Part shown: one piece after another, positions 1 to 5,783 of the stretch
How positions within the stretch are numbered: the first letter of the stretch is position 1
Layout: the number at the start of each line of letters is the position of its first letter
Origin: Sulfurimonadaceae bacterium
GTDB lineage: Bacteria; Campylobacterota; Campylobacteria; Campylobacterales; Sulfurimonadaceae
Assembly (NCBI GenBank): GCA_028685945.1
Contig: JAQUCZ010000037.1
Coordinates: 1-7,849 of the forward strand
DNA: 7,849 bases
Direction: 5' to 3'
Translations under genes and position numbers: made by a program
Notes under the pieces: model-generated
The model's input: the letters and a program-made list of their open reading frames with translations, nothing else
The model's database searches: none
What the model was told of the DNA's origin: nothing

Positions 1-288
1 TACAGCGGACGCCGCAAACACTATAGAAAAGCTAAAGAGCAATTAGAACGCTCAATGTACTACTCATTCCGTGACCGTAAGCAAAAGAAACGTGAGTTCC
101 GTAAATTATGGATCATTCGTATCAATGCTGCTTGCCGCTTAAACGGAATGAACTACTCTTCATTCATTAACGGACTAAACAAAGCTGGCATCGAGCTTGA
201 CCGTAAAATTCTTGCTGACATGGCAATGAATGACGCAGCAGCATTCTCTGCAGTTGCAAAATCAGCCAAAGCGGCACTTAGCAAATAA
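1..288 (+). CDS. rplT: 50S ribosomal protein L20, 3' part (5' end outside window)
   Basis: L20 binds 23S rRNA early in assembly of the large ribosomal subunit. The reading frame is open from base 1 and ends with TAA at 286-288, giving 95 residues. An intact L20 has about 115-120, so roughly the first 20-25 residues lie left of the window. Recognisable L20 features are the basic start (YSGRRKHYRKAKEQ), the segment YYSFRDRKQKKREFRKLWI, and the conserved INAACRLNGMNYSSFINGL block, followed by GIELDRKILADMA. The internal ATG at 55 is only a Met within the protein. L20 genes normally sit last in an infC-rpmI-rplT operon, which fits a terminator-like hairpin shortly after the stop, but the upstream genes cannot be seen. 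The identification is secure. Confidence 0.97.
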   Translation, partial: YSGRRKHYRKAKEQLERSMYYSFRDRKQKKREFRKLWIIRINAACRLNGMNYSSFINGLNKAGIELDRKILADMAMNDAAAFSAVAKSAKAALSK

Positions 289-303
289 GCTAAACCTTTT
301 TTC

Positions 304-326
304 TTTCCGCACTTTTCGTGCGGGAA
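304..326 (+). terminator. hairpin after rplT, probable terminator
   Basis: The bases CCGCAC (307-312) and GTGCGG (318-323) form a perfect 6-bp GC-rich stem with a 5-base loop. It can be extended by one G-T and two A-T pairs to 304-326. It lies 15 bases after the rplT stop. The downstream sequence is pyrimidine-rich but has no clean run of U directly after the stem, so termination efficiency is uncertain. Position and stability make a terminator for the rplT operon the simplest reading. Confidence 0.55.
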
Positions 327-371
327 AATCTCCCTTACTTTCGCTTCTTTTATCTTTCAAGTCTATTTATG

Positions 372-377
372 TATAAT
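372..377 (+). promoter_or_regulatory. promoter -10 box (TATAAT) for mntA-hepT
   Basis: A perfect TATAAT lies 34 bases upstream of the mntA ATG, after the rplT hairpin. The region before it is T-rich, with no convincing TTGACA, a pattern common in Campylobacterota sigma-70 promoters. The location allows the toxin-antitoxin operon to be transcribed independently of rplT. No operator-like inverted repeat over the promoter was found. Confidence 0.55.
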
Positions 378-397
378 TGTCTCACTTGAATCTTTAC

Positions 398-403
398 GAG
401 GGA
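398..403 (+). promoter_or_regulatory. ribosome binding site of mntA
   Basis: GAGGGA ends seven bases before the ATG at 411. This good spacing supports that start over the second in-frame ATG at 417. Confidence 0.7.
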
Positions 404-410
404 TTTTCTC

Positions 411-773
411 ATGCAGATGGCACAAAAACTTTCCAAAGAACTTGAAAATATGCAAAATGTAGCATTCGGTTATCTGTTCGGTTCTTTTGCAGAAGGGCAA
501 GAACGAGCAACAAGCGATGTCGATGTGGCTTTATATTTGGTGCATAATTCTTTAGATGCACGTTTGCAGATTATTTACGAGCTCTCGAAAAAATTGCAAA
601 AAGAGGTGGACTTAGTCGTTTTAAACGATCTGAAAAATGTTTATTTGCTTGAATCTATTTTAAACAAAGGGATTGTTCTTAAAGATAATACGAGCAGAAT
701 AGACTTTGAACTTGCAAAACAGCATGAAATACTTGATTACAAATCTTTTAAAAAGATGATTAATGCTGCATAA
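411..773 (+). CDS. mntA: MntA-type minimal nucleotidyltransferase antitoxin
   Basis: This 120-residue protein belongs to the minimal nucleotidyltransferase (pol-beta-like) family. The diagnostic GSX10DXD motif is intact: G24-S25, then ten residues, then D36-V-D38. A third acidic residue expected for metal binding is D67, in EVDLVVLND. In studied type VII systems MntA neutralises its HEPN partner by transferring AMP from ATP to a tyrosine in the toxin, and the same chemistry is inferred here. Length is typical for the family. The start at 411 has a well-spaced GAGGGA site. The 3' end overlaps hepT by 11 bases, so translation is probably coupled. The antitoxin gene comes first here; as I recall, the studied Shewanella locus has the toxin gene first. 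Base composition is AT-rich compared with the neighbouring operon. Function as an antitoxin is family knowledge plus context, not shown directly. Confidence 0.9.
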   Translation: MQMAQKLSKELENMQNVAFGYLFGSFAEGQERATSDVDVALYLVHNSLDARLQIIYELSKKLQKEVDLVVLNDLKNVYLLESILNKGIVLKDNTSRIDFELAKQHEILDYKSFKKMINAA

Positions 774-1170
774 AATTGATGCTAAAATCTCAAGAATACG
801 CTACTATTTAAAGCTTTTACGAGAGTATAAATCGGAATGCAAAGAGCGTTTTTTACAAGATCCCATGTTTGAAGGTGCGCTTTTGCACTACCTCTATTTG
901 GCGAGTGACGGGTCGATTACACTTGCAGAGATGGTAATTAAATATAAGGGACTCCAATCTCCACAAAGCTATTATGAAGCTATCGATATTTTAGGTGAAA
1001 ACGGCATATTGCCTAAAGAATTTGCCTATAGTTTTGCAAAGATTGCTTCGTTTAGAAATTTTTTGGCACATGATTATGAGAAGGTTGATTATCTTGTTAT
1101 TTGTGACGAAGTACTTCAAAAATTAGATGACATTGAAAACTATTTGCAGCACATAGAAAAGGTCGTATAA
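763..1170 (+). CDS. hepT: HepT-type HEPN ribonuclease toxin
   Basis: This 135-residue, mostly helical protein is of the HepT/DUF86 family of HEPN nucleases. The catalytic RX4HXY signature is complete near the C-terminus: R98, H103 and Y105 in FRNFLAHDYEKVD. In characterised systems HepT is an RNase dimer that inhibits growth until its partner MntA adenylylates the tyrosine of this motif, which corresponds to Y105 here. The ATG at 763 lies inside the end of mntA (11-base overlap) with only a weak purine stretch before it (AAAAAGATGA), which suggests dependence on mntA translation and keeps antitoxin in excess. All catalytic residues are present and no frameshift is visible, so the pair looks functional. 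The RNA target cannot be told from sequence. Confidence 0.9.
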   Translation: MLHKIDAKISRIRYYLKLLREYKSECKERFLQDPMFEGALLHYLYLASDGSITLAEMVIKYKGLQSPQSYYEAIDILGENGILPKEFAYSFAKIASFRNFLAHDYEKVDYLVICDEVLQKLDDIENYLQHIEKVV

Positions 1171-1237
1171 TATTTAGATATTTTTTATGCATCTATTGAA
1201 ATTTTTTTTGCTGAATTTTTCTTAATTTATTTTGTTA

Positions 1238-1243
1238 TATAAT
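1238..1243 (+). promoter_or_regulatory. possible promoter -10 box upstream of the ankyrin gene
   Basis: TATAAT lies within the very AT-rich gap 1171-1335 between hepT and the ankyrin-repeat gene, about 92 bases upstream of the ATG at 1336. In DNA this rich in A and T such a hexamer is easily found by chance, and no -35 box is evident. The 165-base gap itself does suggest that the ankyrin gene is transcribed on its own. I found no other element in the gap. Confidence 0.35.
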
Positions 1244-1326
1244 AATATTTTTTATATACAACAACCCTTTTAGATGATTTTTCAATTTTTAAAAACTCGT
1301 ATTAACAGTGATGTTTGTGTTCAATT

Positions 1327-1332
1327 GGGAGG
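1327..1332 (+). promoter_or_regulatory. ribosome binding site deciding the ankyrin gene start
   Basis: GGGAGG lies three bases before the ATG at 1336. The spacing is slightly short, but the match to the anti-Shine-Dalgarno sequence is strong. An in-frame TTG at 1315 would extend the protein by seven residues (MCSIGRQ) but would place this site inside the gene and lacks a site of its own. The ATG at 1336 also leaves the hydrophobic segment immediately at the N-terminus. Confidence 0.6.
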
Positions 1333-1335
1333 CAA

Positions 1336-3276
1336 ATGATAGTTTTACATTTCATAATTGCAATAGCCTATGTAGTGCTGTTTAGTATTTTGTTATATGG
1401 TTATATACTTTTTTTCAAATGGCTTTGGCGCGTTACTCTTTATGTTCGTATAAAGTATAAAAACTTTACTAATCGCAAAGAGCCTGAAAAGTGTCATGTC
1501 GTAAATCGACATGAATATTTTAAAAATGGTTTGATGGTTTTATTAGACAAAAAGAAAAATTTAGCGTTATTAGCTATCTTACTTGTTTTGACGCTTACTA
1601 TCTTTGTGCAACATCTTTCGCAGAATACAACTGATGCAAACAAACATCTAAATGCAAAACAATACTTTGCAGTAGGTGAAACGGCGAACACTTTTAAACT
1701 TGCAACACTCAATTTTTTACATCCTGATTTCCCTCTATTGATACCTGTGGAATGGTTTCAAAAATTAGTTTATTGGCATGGAACATTTTTGTTACCAAAA
1801 AACGATGATGAAAAATACTTGTGGCAACAACTTTGGTTTTATAACCCTTACACGATTACACAAACTCCTCCATGGGGTTATAGTGCTAAACCATTCACAC
1901 CTTTGTATAATAATAAGCATTTCACTGAAACATATAATGGTTTTATGACTTCTTTTGAGAAAGTAATGGATGGCAATATAAGTGATCAAAAGCTTTTTTA
2001 TGATGTAGTGCCAAGAGATATCAATTCGAATTTAGAATTTGCCATTATCTTTCAAAGGCATCAAGATTCCCTTCGTATGTCAGGTGAAGCAGGTGTAATT
2101 ATGGCAAGAGAAGCAAAATACCAAAAACAGACTGATAACCTTTATCGTTACAGTAAGATTGCACAACAATGGTGGAAAGATGAAATAATTCCTAAAAATA
2201 TTAGAACACTAAAGGAACAACAGCTTACTTTTTTAGAGGCTAAATTAACGATTAGCACAAGTAAATTATTTGAGCATTTAATGCTTCATGTAACAAAGTG
2301 TGATGATCCTCTTTTAGATGAATATTTACAAGACCGTATGAATTTAAATGAGGCACTTACCCCTGAATATAAAGCTCGATTTTCGATGATGTTGCAAACA
2401 TACCGTTCAATGTTTTTTCAGTATCTGATAGAAAAGTACTGTCAAATGGAGTTTCTTGTCTCAGCAGATGGCAAACATAAGAACATGAAACGTTGGGGTT
2501 ATATAGAAGATCAAGAAACCAACCTAAGAATAGGTACAGGGTACGATTTGCAAACGAACGAGAATAATACAACATTAGCACCATTATTTGACGCTTTAAC
2601 TGAGGCAAATACTACAAAAGTTTCACAAGAGCTTCAAACAAAACAGTTAAATGTTGATGTTCGCTTTTTTGGAGATAAAACACCTCTGCATTATGCCGCA
2701 TATCACAATGACTTGCCTACCATCGAATTATTACTTCAAAAAGGTGCAGATATTAATGCACAGGATAAAGCTAAAAAAATTCCCTTGCAATATGCAATAG
2801 AAAATTATAGCTATGAAGCCACAAAATACTTGCTTGAACATAATAGTTCCCATAAGTGGGTTACTGAAAATATTAGAAAAGGGAGAAGTTGGGATGGAGA
2901 ATTATGCCAAACAGCATGGGAATATTTAATGACATTTGGACAACAAGGAGTAGAGACAATAAAAATTGTTGAATTAATAAAATTATTAATCCTCCATGAT
3001 GTTGACTTGTTTAAAGATGCGCAACGATGTAAAGGAATGGGTAACTTGCATTTTAGTGTTTCTGGTGCAGGTATTCAAAAAGGTAATGAAACAGAAGCAA
3101 AAGTAGAAATTATAAAAATGCTTTTAGAAAAAGGATTGGATTATAAAGCCAAAAATTGTTTTGGTGAAACTCCATATCAAAATGCTGTGCAACAATATTC
3201 ATGGATGCACTTAGTATTTGAACCGTATATGAGTGTGGAAGATAAAAAATATTTTAAAAATACAACAAGGAGATAG
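1336..3276 (+). CDS. two-TM membrane-anchored ankyrin-repeat protein of unknown function
   Basis: This 646-residue protein (start chosen at ATG 1336) is not a family I can name. It has three parts. First, two strongly hydrophobic helices lie at about residues 3-27 and 76-94, separated by a lysine/arginine-rich loop (about 28-75). By the positive-inside rule the loop is cytoplasmic and everything after residue 95 is periplasmic. Second, residues about 105-415 are rich in Trp, Tyr and Phe and match no domain I recognise. Third, ankyrin repeats occupy about 420-640: the clearest begins near 446 (GDKTPLHYAAYHNDLPTIEL, then LLLQKGADIN), a second has IPLQYAIENY, and weaker repeats include VELIKLLILHDVDL and EIIKMLLEKGLDYKAK. 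Ankyrin repeats bind proteins, so a scaffold, inhibitor or immunity role is plausible but unproven. Codon use is AT-rich, like mntA-hepT. A strong ribosome binding site overlaps its 3' end and leads to a truncated downstream gene. Confidence 0.85.
   Translation: MIVLHFIIAIAYVVLFSILLYGYILFFKWLWRVTLYVRIKYKNFTNRKEPEKCHVVNRHEYFKNGLMVLLDKKKNLALLAILLVLTLTIFVQHLSQNTTDANKHLNAKQYFAVGETANTFKLATLNFLHPDFPLLIPVEWFQKLVYWHGTFLLPKNDDEKYLWQQLWFYNPYTITQTPPWGYSAKPFTPLYNNKHFTETYNGFMTSFEKVMDGNISDQKLFYDVVPRDINSNLEFAIIFQRHQDSLRMSGEAGVIMAREAKYQKQTDNLYRYSKIAQQWWKDEIIPKNIRTLKEQQLTFLEAKLTISTSKLFEHLMLHVTKCDDPLLDEYLQDRMNLNEALTPEYKARFSMMLQTYRSMFFQYLIEKYCQMEFLVSADGKHKNMKRWGYIEDQETNLRIGTGYDLQTNENNTTLAPLFDALTEANTTKVSQELQTKQLNVDVRFFGDKTPLHYAAYHNDLPTIELLLQKGADINAQDKAKKIPLQYAIENYSYEATKYLLEHNSSHKWVTENIRKGRSWDGELCQTAWEYLMTFGQQGVETIKIVELIKLLILHDVDLFKDAQRCKGMGNLHFSVSGAGIQKGNETEAKVEIIKMLLEKGLDYKAKNCFGETPYQNAVQQYSWMHLVFEPYMSVEDKKYFKNTTRR
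3267..3272 (+). promoter_or_regulatory. ribosome binding site of the truncated downstream gene
   Basis: AAGGAG lies six bases before the ATG at 3279 and straddles the last codons of the ankyrin gene. Site and spacing are near ideal, which indicates that a real gene once began here and was translated from the same message as the ankyrin protein. Confidence 0.6.
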
Positions 3277-3278
3277 AA

Positions 3279-3389
3279 ATGGCACAAATAAAAAATCTTT
3301 TAACTCTTTCGTATCGCCTCGATCCACTCTTTCATCTTTTTTTCATACCCTATCTCTTTAAACTCTACAAACGTGAGCGGTTTTGCTAG
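3279..3389 (+). pseudogene. 5' remnant of a gene cut off at the rarA junction
   Basis: An ATG at 3279, two bases after the ankyrin stop and behind AAGGAG, opens a frame of 36 codons ending with TAG at 3387-3389. The first codons (MAQIKNL) are AT-rich and match the style of the island. From about 3300 onward the frame is the complement of the rarA 3' end, so the residues after position 7 are chance coding. The likely reading is that a third gene of an operon with the ankyrin gene lost all but its first codons when the segment joined the rarA region. Seven residues are too few to say what the gene was. The alternative is a chance ribosome binding site and ATG, with the frame never having been a gene. 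Confidence 0.5.
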
Positions 3390-4481
3390 GTATTGTTGCT
3401 TGACGTAACCGCCGAAATCGTGGGGGTAGAGGTAGCCTTTGTGTTGCTGCCCCAGATGTTTTGGCACTTCGAGCATTACGCCGTTGTTCACCGCTTGCAA
3501 AGCCGCGTTGATGGCGTTGTAGGCGGAGTTTGATTTGGGTGAGGCGCAGAGGTAGATCACCGCTTGGGCGAGGATGATGCGCGCTTCTGGGTAGCCGATC
3601 TTACTCACGCTTGTAAGGCACGATGTGCAGAGGGTGAGCGCTTGGGGGTTGGCATTGCCTACGTCTTCGCTGGCTAGTATCACCAAACGGCGGGCGATAA
3701 AGTCGGCACTCTCTCCGCCGTCTATGAGGCGGGCTAGGTAGTAGATCGCCGCATTGGCATCGCTGCCGCGGATCGATTTGATCATTGCGCTTGTGAGGTC
3801 GTAGTGTACCCCCGCTTCGCTGCTTCCCGCACTCAGCGCGCTGGGTCGGAGCGATTTGAGAATCTCGAGGGTGATATTTTCGGAGATATTGCTTGCAAAC
3901 TCCAAAAGCTTGAGCATCGCCCGTGCGTCGCCGCCGCTGCTTGCTACCAAATATTCCGCGGCGTCCTCTTGGCATGTGAGGTTTGCATTCGTACATGCCA
4001 AGACTAAAAGTCGGTGCAAAGCGTCGTTATTGATGTGTTTGATCTCAAAAAGCATTGAACGGGAGCGGATGGCGGCGGTAAGGGAAAAGAAAGGGTTTTC
4101 GGTGGAAGCCCCTATGATAAGTACCGAGTTGTTTTCCATAACGGGGAGCAAAACTTCCTGCTGATTCTTTGCCAAACGGTGCACTTCGTCGATGAAAATA
4201 AGGGGACGCTCCAGCGTATTTTTATAGGTATCGAAGATTTTGCGCAGGTTTTCGATTTTGAGCGAGGTGGCGTTAAATTCGTAAAACGGCAATTCCATGG
4301 CATGTGCGATAACGCGTGCCAAAGAGGTTTTGCCGCACCCCGCAGGGCCGTAAAAAAAGCTGTGTCCGAGGGCTTTTTTTTCGCAAAGGGTGCGAAGCGG
4401 AGCGTTTTTGGAGGTGAGGTGCTCCTGCCCGACTATCGCATCGAAACTTTTTGGGCGTAGCAGGTGGGTGAAATCTGCCAA
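3300..4481 (-). CDS. rarA: replication-associated recombination protein RarA (MgsA), AAA+ ATPase
   Basis: RarA is a cytoplasmic clamp-loader-like AAA+ ATPase that acts at stalled replication forks and single-strand DNA gaps. All ATPase motifs are visible in the 393 residues: Walker A GPAGCGKT (45-52), Walker B FIDEVHR with D98-E99, sensor 1 GASTENP (124-130), an arginine-finger region RSR (139-141) and sensor 2 GDAR (184-187). The C-terminal MgsA-type tetramerisation part ends with the characteristic YLYPHDFGGYVKQQYL. The protein is shorter than the E. coli homologue (about 447) but has all core parts. The start is a TTG at 4479-4481, four bases after the yjbQ stop, with GGATAAGG just upstream; the next in-frame ATG is residue 62, beyond Walker A. 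It is the last gene of the operon and converges on the island. Confidence 0.95.
   Translation of the reverse strand: MADFTHLLRPKSFDAIVGQEHLTSKNAPLRTLCEKKALGHSFFYGPAGCGKTSLARVIAHAMELPFYEFNATSLKIENLRKIFDTYKNTLERPLIFIDEVHRLAKNQQEVLLPVMENNSVLIIGASTENPFFSLTAAIRSRSMLFEIKHINNDALHRLLVLACTNANLTCQEDAAEYLVASSGGDARAMLKLLEFASNISENITLEILKSLRPSALSAGSSEAGVHYDLTSAMIKSIRGSDANAAIYYLARLIDGGESADFIARRLVILASEDVGNANPQALTLCTSCLTSVSKIGYPEARIILAQAVIYLCASPKSNSAYNAINAALQAVNNGVMLEVPKHLGQQHKGYLYPHDFGGYVKQQYLAKPLTFVEFKEIGYEKKMKEWIEAIRKS
3968..4002. repeat. perfect 10-bp inverted repeat inside rarA
   Basis: CTTGGCATGT (3968-3977) and ACATGCCAAG (3993-4002) are exact reverse complements separated by 15 bases. They lie within the rarA codons for about residues 160-172. 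The arms are two opposed copies of the octamer CATGCCAA that recurs in this operon. The RNA of either strand could form a hairpin. No T-run follows on either side, so it does not look like a terminator. Confidence 0.7.
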
Positions 4482-4485
4482 AGCC

Positions 4486-4884
4486 TTATCCGGCGATCAC
4501 TTTGATAATCACTTCGCGCTCTTGGCGCGGTCCGTCGAACTCGCCGAAGAAAATCCCCTGCCATTTGCCGAGTAACAATTTTGCATTGACGACGGGGATG
4601 GAGACGGAGTTGCCCATGCGTGAGCTTTTAAGATGCGCCGCGGCATTTTCGCCCACGTGGAGGTAATGCGCATCGTTTGGCGCAATACGGTTGAGGGAAT
4701 TTAGCAAGTCGCGGCGAAGCGCTTGATCTTGGTTTTCAAACATAAAAACGCTCGCAGTGGTGTGGGGTGTAAACACGACACACACACCGTCTTTGATACC
4801 CGACATGATTACCGCTTCGGCCACCTCTTTAGAGATATCCATCAGTTGTGTTTTGTGGCTAGTTGGGAACTTCATTGTTTTCAT
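4486..4884 (-). CDS. YjbQ/UPF0047 family protein
   Basis: This 132-residue protein is a standard-length member of the YjbQ (UPF0047) family of small cytoplasmic trimeric enzymes; members have shown weak thiamine-phosphate synthase activity, but their true role is unsettled. The family hallmarks are present: PHTTAS (40-45), the acidic and Asn positions E50, N51 and D59, H76-V-G-E79-N80, AHLKSSRMG (83-91), and the glycine-rich GKWQGIFFGEFDGPR (106-120). The start codon overlaps the rluB-type stop as ATGA, with AAGGAAA about ten bases upstream; an ATG at residue 4 is less well placed. Its stop is four bases from the rarA start. The place between an rRNA-modification gene and rarA does not point to thiamine metabolism. 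Confidence 0.92.
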   Translation of the reverse strand: MKTMKFPTSHKTQLMDISKEVAEAVIMSGIKDGVCVVFTPHTTASVFMFENQDQALRRDLLNSLNRIAPNDAHYLHVGENAAAHLKSSRMGNSVSIPVVNAKLLLGKWQGIFFGEFDGPRQEREVIIKVIAG

Positions 4885-5783
4885 TTTTTAGGCTTTCCTT
4901 TTGGTTGAAATTTCGCTTTTTCTCTTTCTTTTGATTGCGGCTTTTTTTTACTCGTCTCTTTCGTTTTCTCTTGAGGTTTTGCATCCCCTAGCGCTTTGGG
5001 TTTTGCTTTCTCTTTGGCTTTTTTCTCTTCATCTCTTAAAAAGGTGTGCAGCGCCGAGTATTCGCTTCGGGTTAAAAATCGTGTTTTACCCGTTGGGAGG
5101 TTGTTAAGCTCTATTTCTGCAAAACTGACACGTTTAAGGTCGGTTACCTCTGCGCCGAAGTGGGCGAAAAAGCGTCTAAGTTCGCGGTTTTGCCCCTCTG
5201 CAATGGCGACTTTGAGGGTCGAGAAGTTGTGGGCATTTTTGTCTATTTTATACCCTATAAACGGGGCAAAGGTCATCGAGGTGATTTTGGTCATGGCATG
5301 TGCGCCTGCGGTTGCGTCTTCGAGGGTCAGCCCTTCGAGCATCGCCGCTTCCATCTCGGGGGTGATGGGACCCTTGATTTTGATTTTATAGACGCGTTGG
5401 AGGTTGGACGTCATAAGCGCCGTTGCTATTTTGGATGCGTCGGTGAGGAGCAAAACCCCCTCGCTGGCGAAGTCGAGACGCCCTACGGGGATAAAATGTT
5501 TATACTCTTTTGCAAGGGTATCGTAGATGGTGCGTCGCCCTTTTGGGTCGCTTTTGGTGACGAGCTCCCCTTTGGGTTTGTTGTAGACGATCACGGTGTA
5601 TTTTTCGCTCGGGGCTACTTTTTTGCCGCTAATGTAAACTTCGTCGTGTGCTTCGTCTACCTGTGTTGCGGGGTTAGTTTGGATCTCTCCGTTGATGCGG
5701 ACGTACCCTTTTTGGATCGCTTCGTCCGCTTCGCGGCGTGAGTAACTGGAGTGGTGTGCTATATATTTGTTGAGTCGGATCAT
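4881..5783 (-). CDS. rluB: RluB-family 23S rRNA pseudouridine synthase with basic C-terminal tail
   Basis: The protein isomerises a uridine to pseudouridine in rRNA; similarity to RluB suggests a site in 23S rRNA helix 80, although RluE and RsuA are related. The 300 residues comprise an S4 RNA-binding domain (about 1-60, with LNKYIAHHSSYSRREADEAI), the NKPKG motif (68-72), and the catalytic loop GRLDFASEG with the nucleophile-position D104. These are followed by EGQNRELRRFF and LPTGKTRFLT. From about residue 250 the chain becomes a Lys/Glu/Pro-rich, presumably disordered basic tail that may help RNA binding; E. coli RluB also has a long basic tail. AGGGAT sits five bases before the ATG. The start overlaps the kdsD stop and the stop overlaps the yjbQ start, both as ATGA. 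Family assignment is strong and the exact target base is inferred. Confidence 0.9.
   Translation of the reverse strand: MIRLNKYIAHHSSYSRREADEAIQKGYVRINGEIQTNPATQVDEAHDEVYISGKKVAPSEKYTVIVYNKPKGELVTKSDPKGRRTIYDTLAKEYKHFIPVGRLDFASEGVLLLTDASKIATALMTSNLQRVYKIKIKGPITPEMEAAMLEGLTLEDATAGAHAMTKITSMTFAPFIGYKIDKNAHNFSTLKVAIAEGQNRELRRFFAHFGAEVTDLKRVSFAEIELNNLPTGKTRFLTRSEYSALHTFLRDEEKKAKEKAKPKALGDAKPQEKTKETSKKKPQSKEREKAKFQPKGKPKK

Noticed and set aside
1168..1190. AT-only inverted repeat followed by T-run after hepT
   Set aside because: The stem would be about five A-T pairs and too weak to call a terminator. Such patterns are expected by chance in this AT-rich gap.
1315..1335. TTG start seven codons upstream for the ankyrin protein
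   Set aside because: It has no ribosome binding site of its own, and the strong GGGAGG lies inside the extension, directly before the ATG at 1336.
4374..4381. Run of eight T (eight A in the rarA coding strand) as a phase-variation or slippage site
   Set aside because: It encodes an ordinary Glu-Lys-Lys stretch. The run is short, and rarA is a housekeeping gene with an intact frame.
4295..5305. 13-base repeat CATGGCATGTGCG at about 4297 and 5293
   Set aside because: Both copies encode the peptide Ala-His-Ala-Met in the same frame, so a chance peptide match explains them.
5160..5741. Long open frame on the plus strand opposite the pseudouridine synthase gene
   Set aside because: It is antisense to a clearly conserved gene, has a composition-driven sequence with no recognisable domain, and lacks a ribosome binding site. 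The same holds for the plus-strand frame 6107-6688 opposite kdsD.
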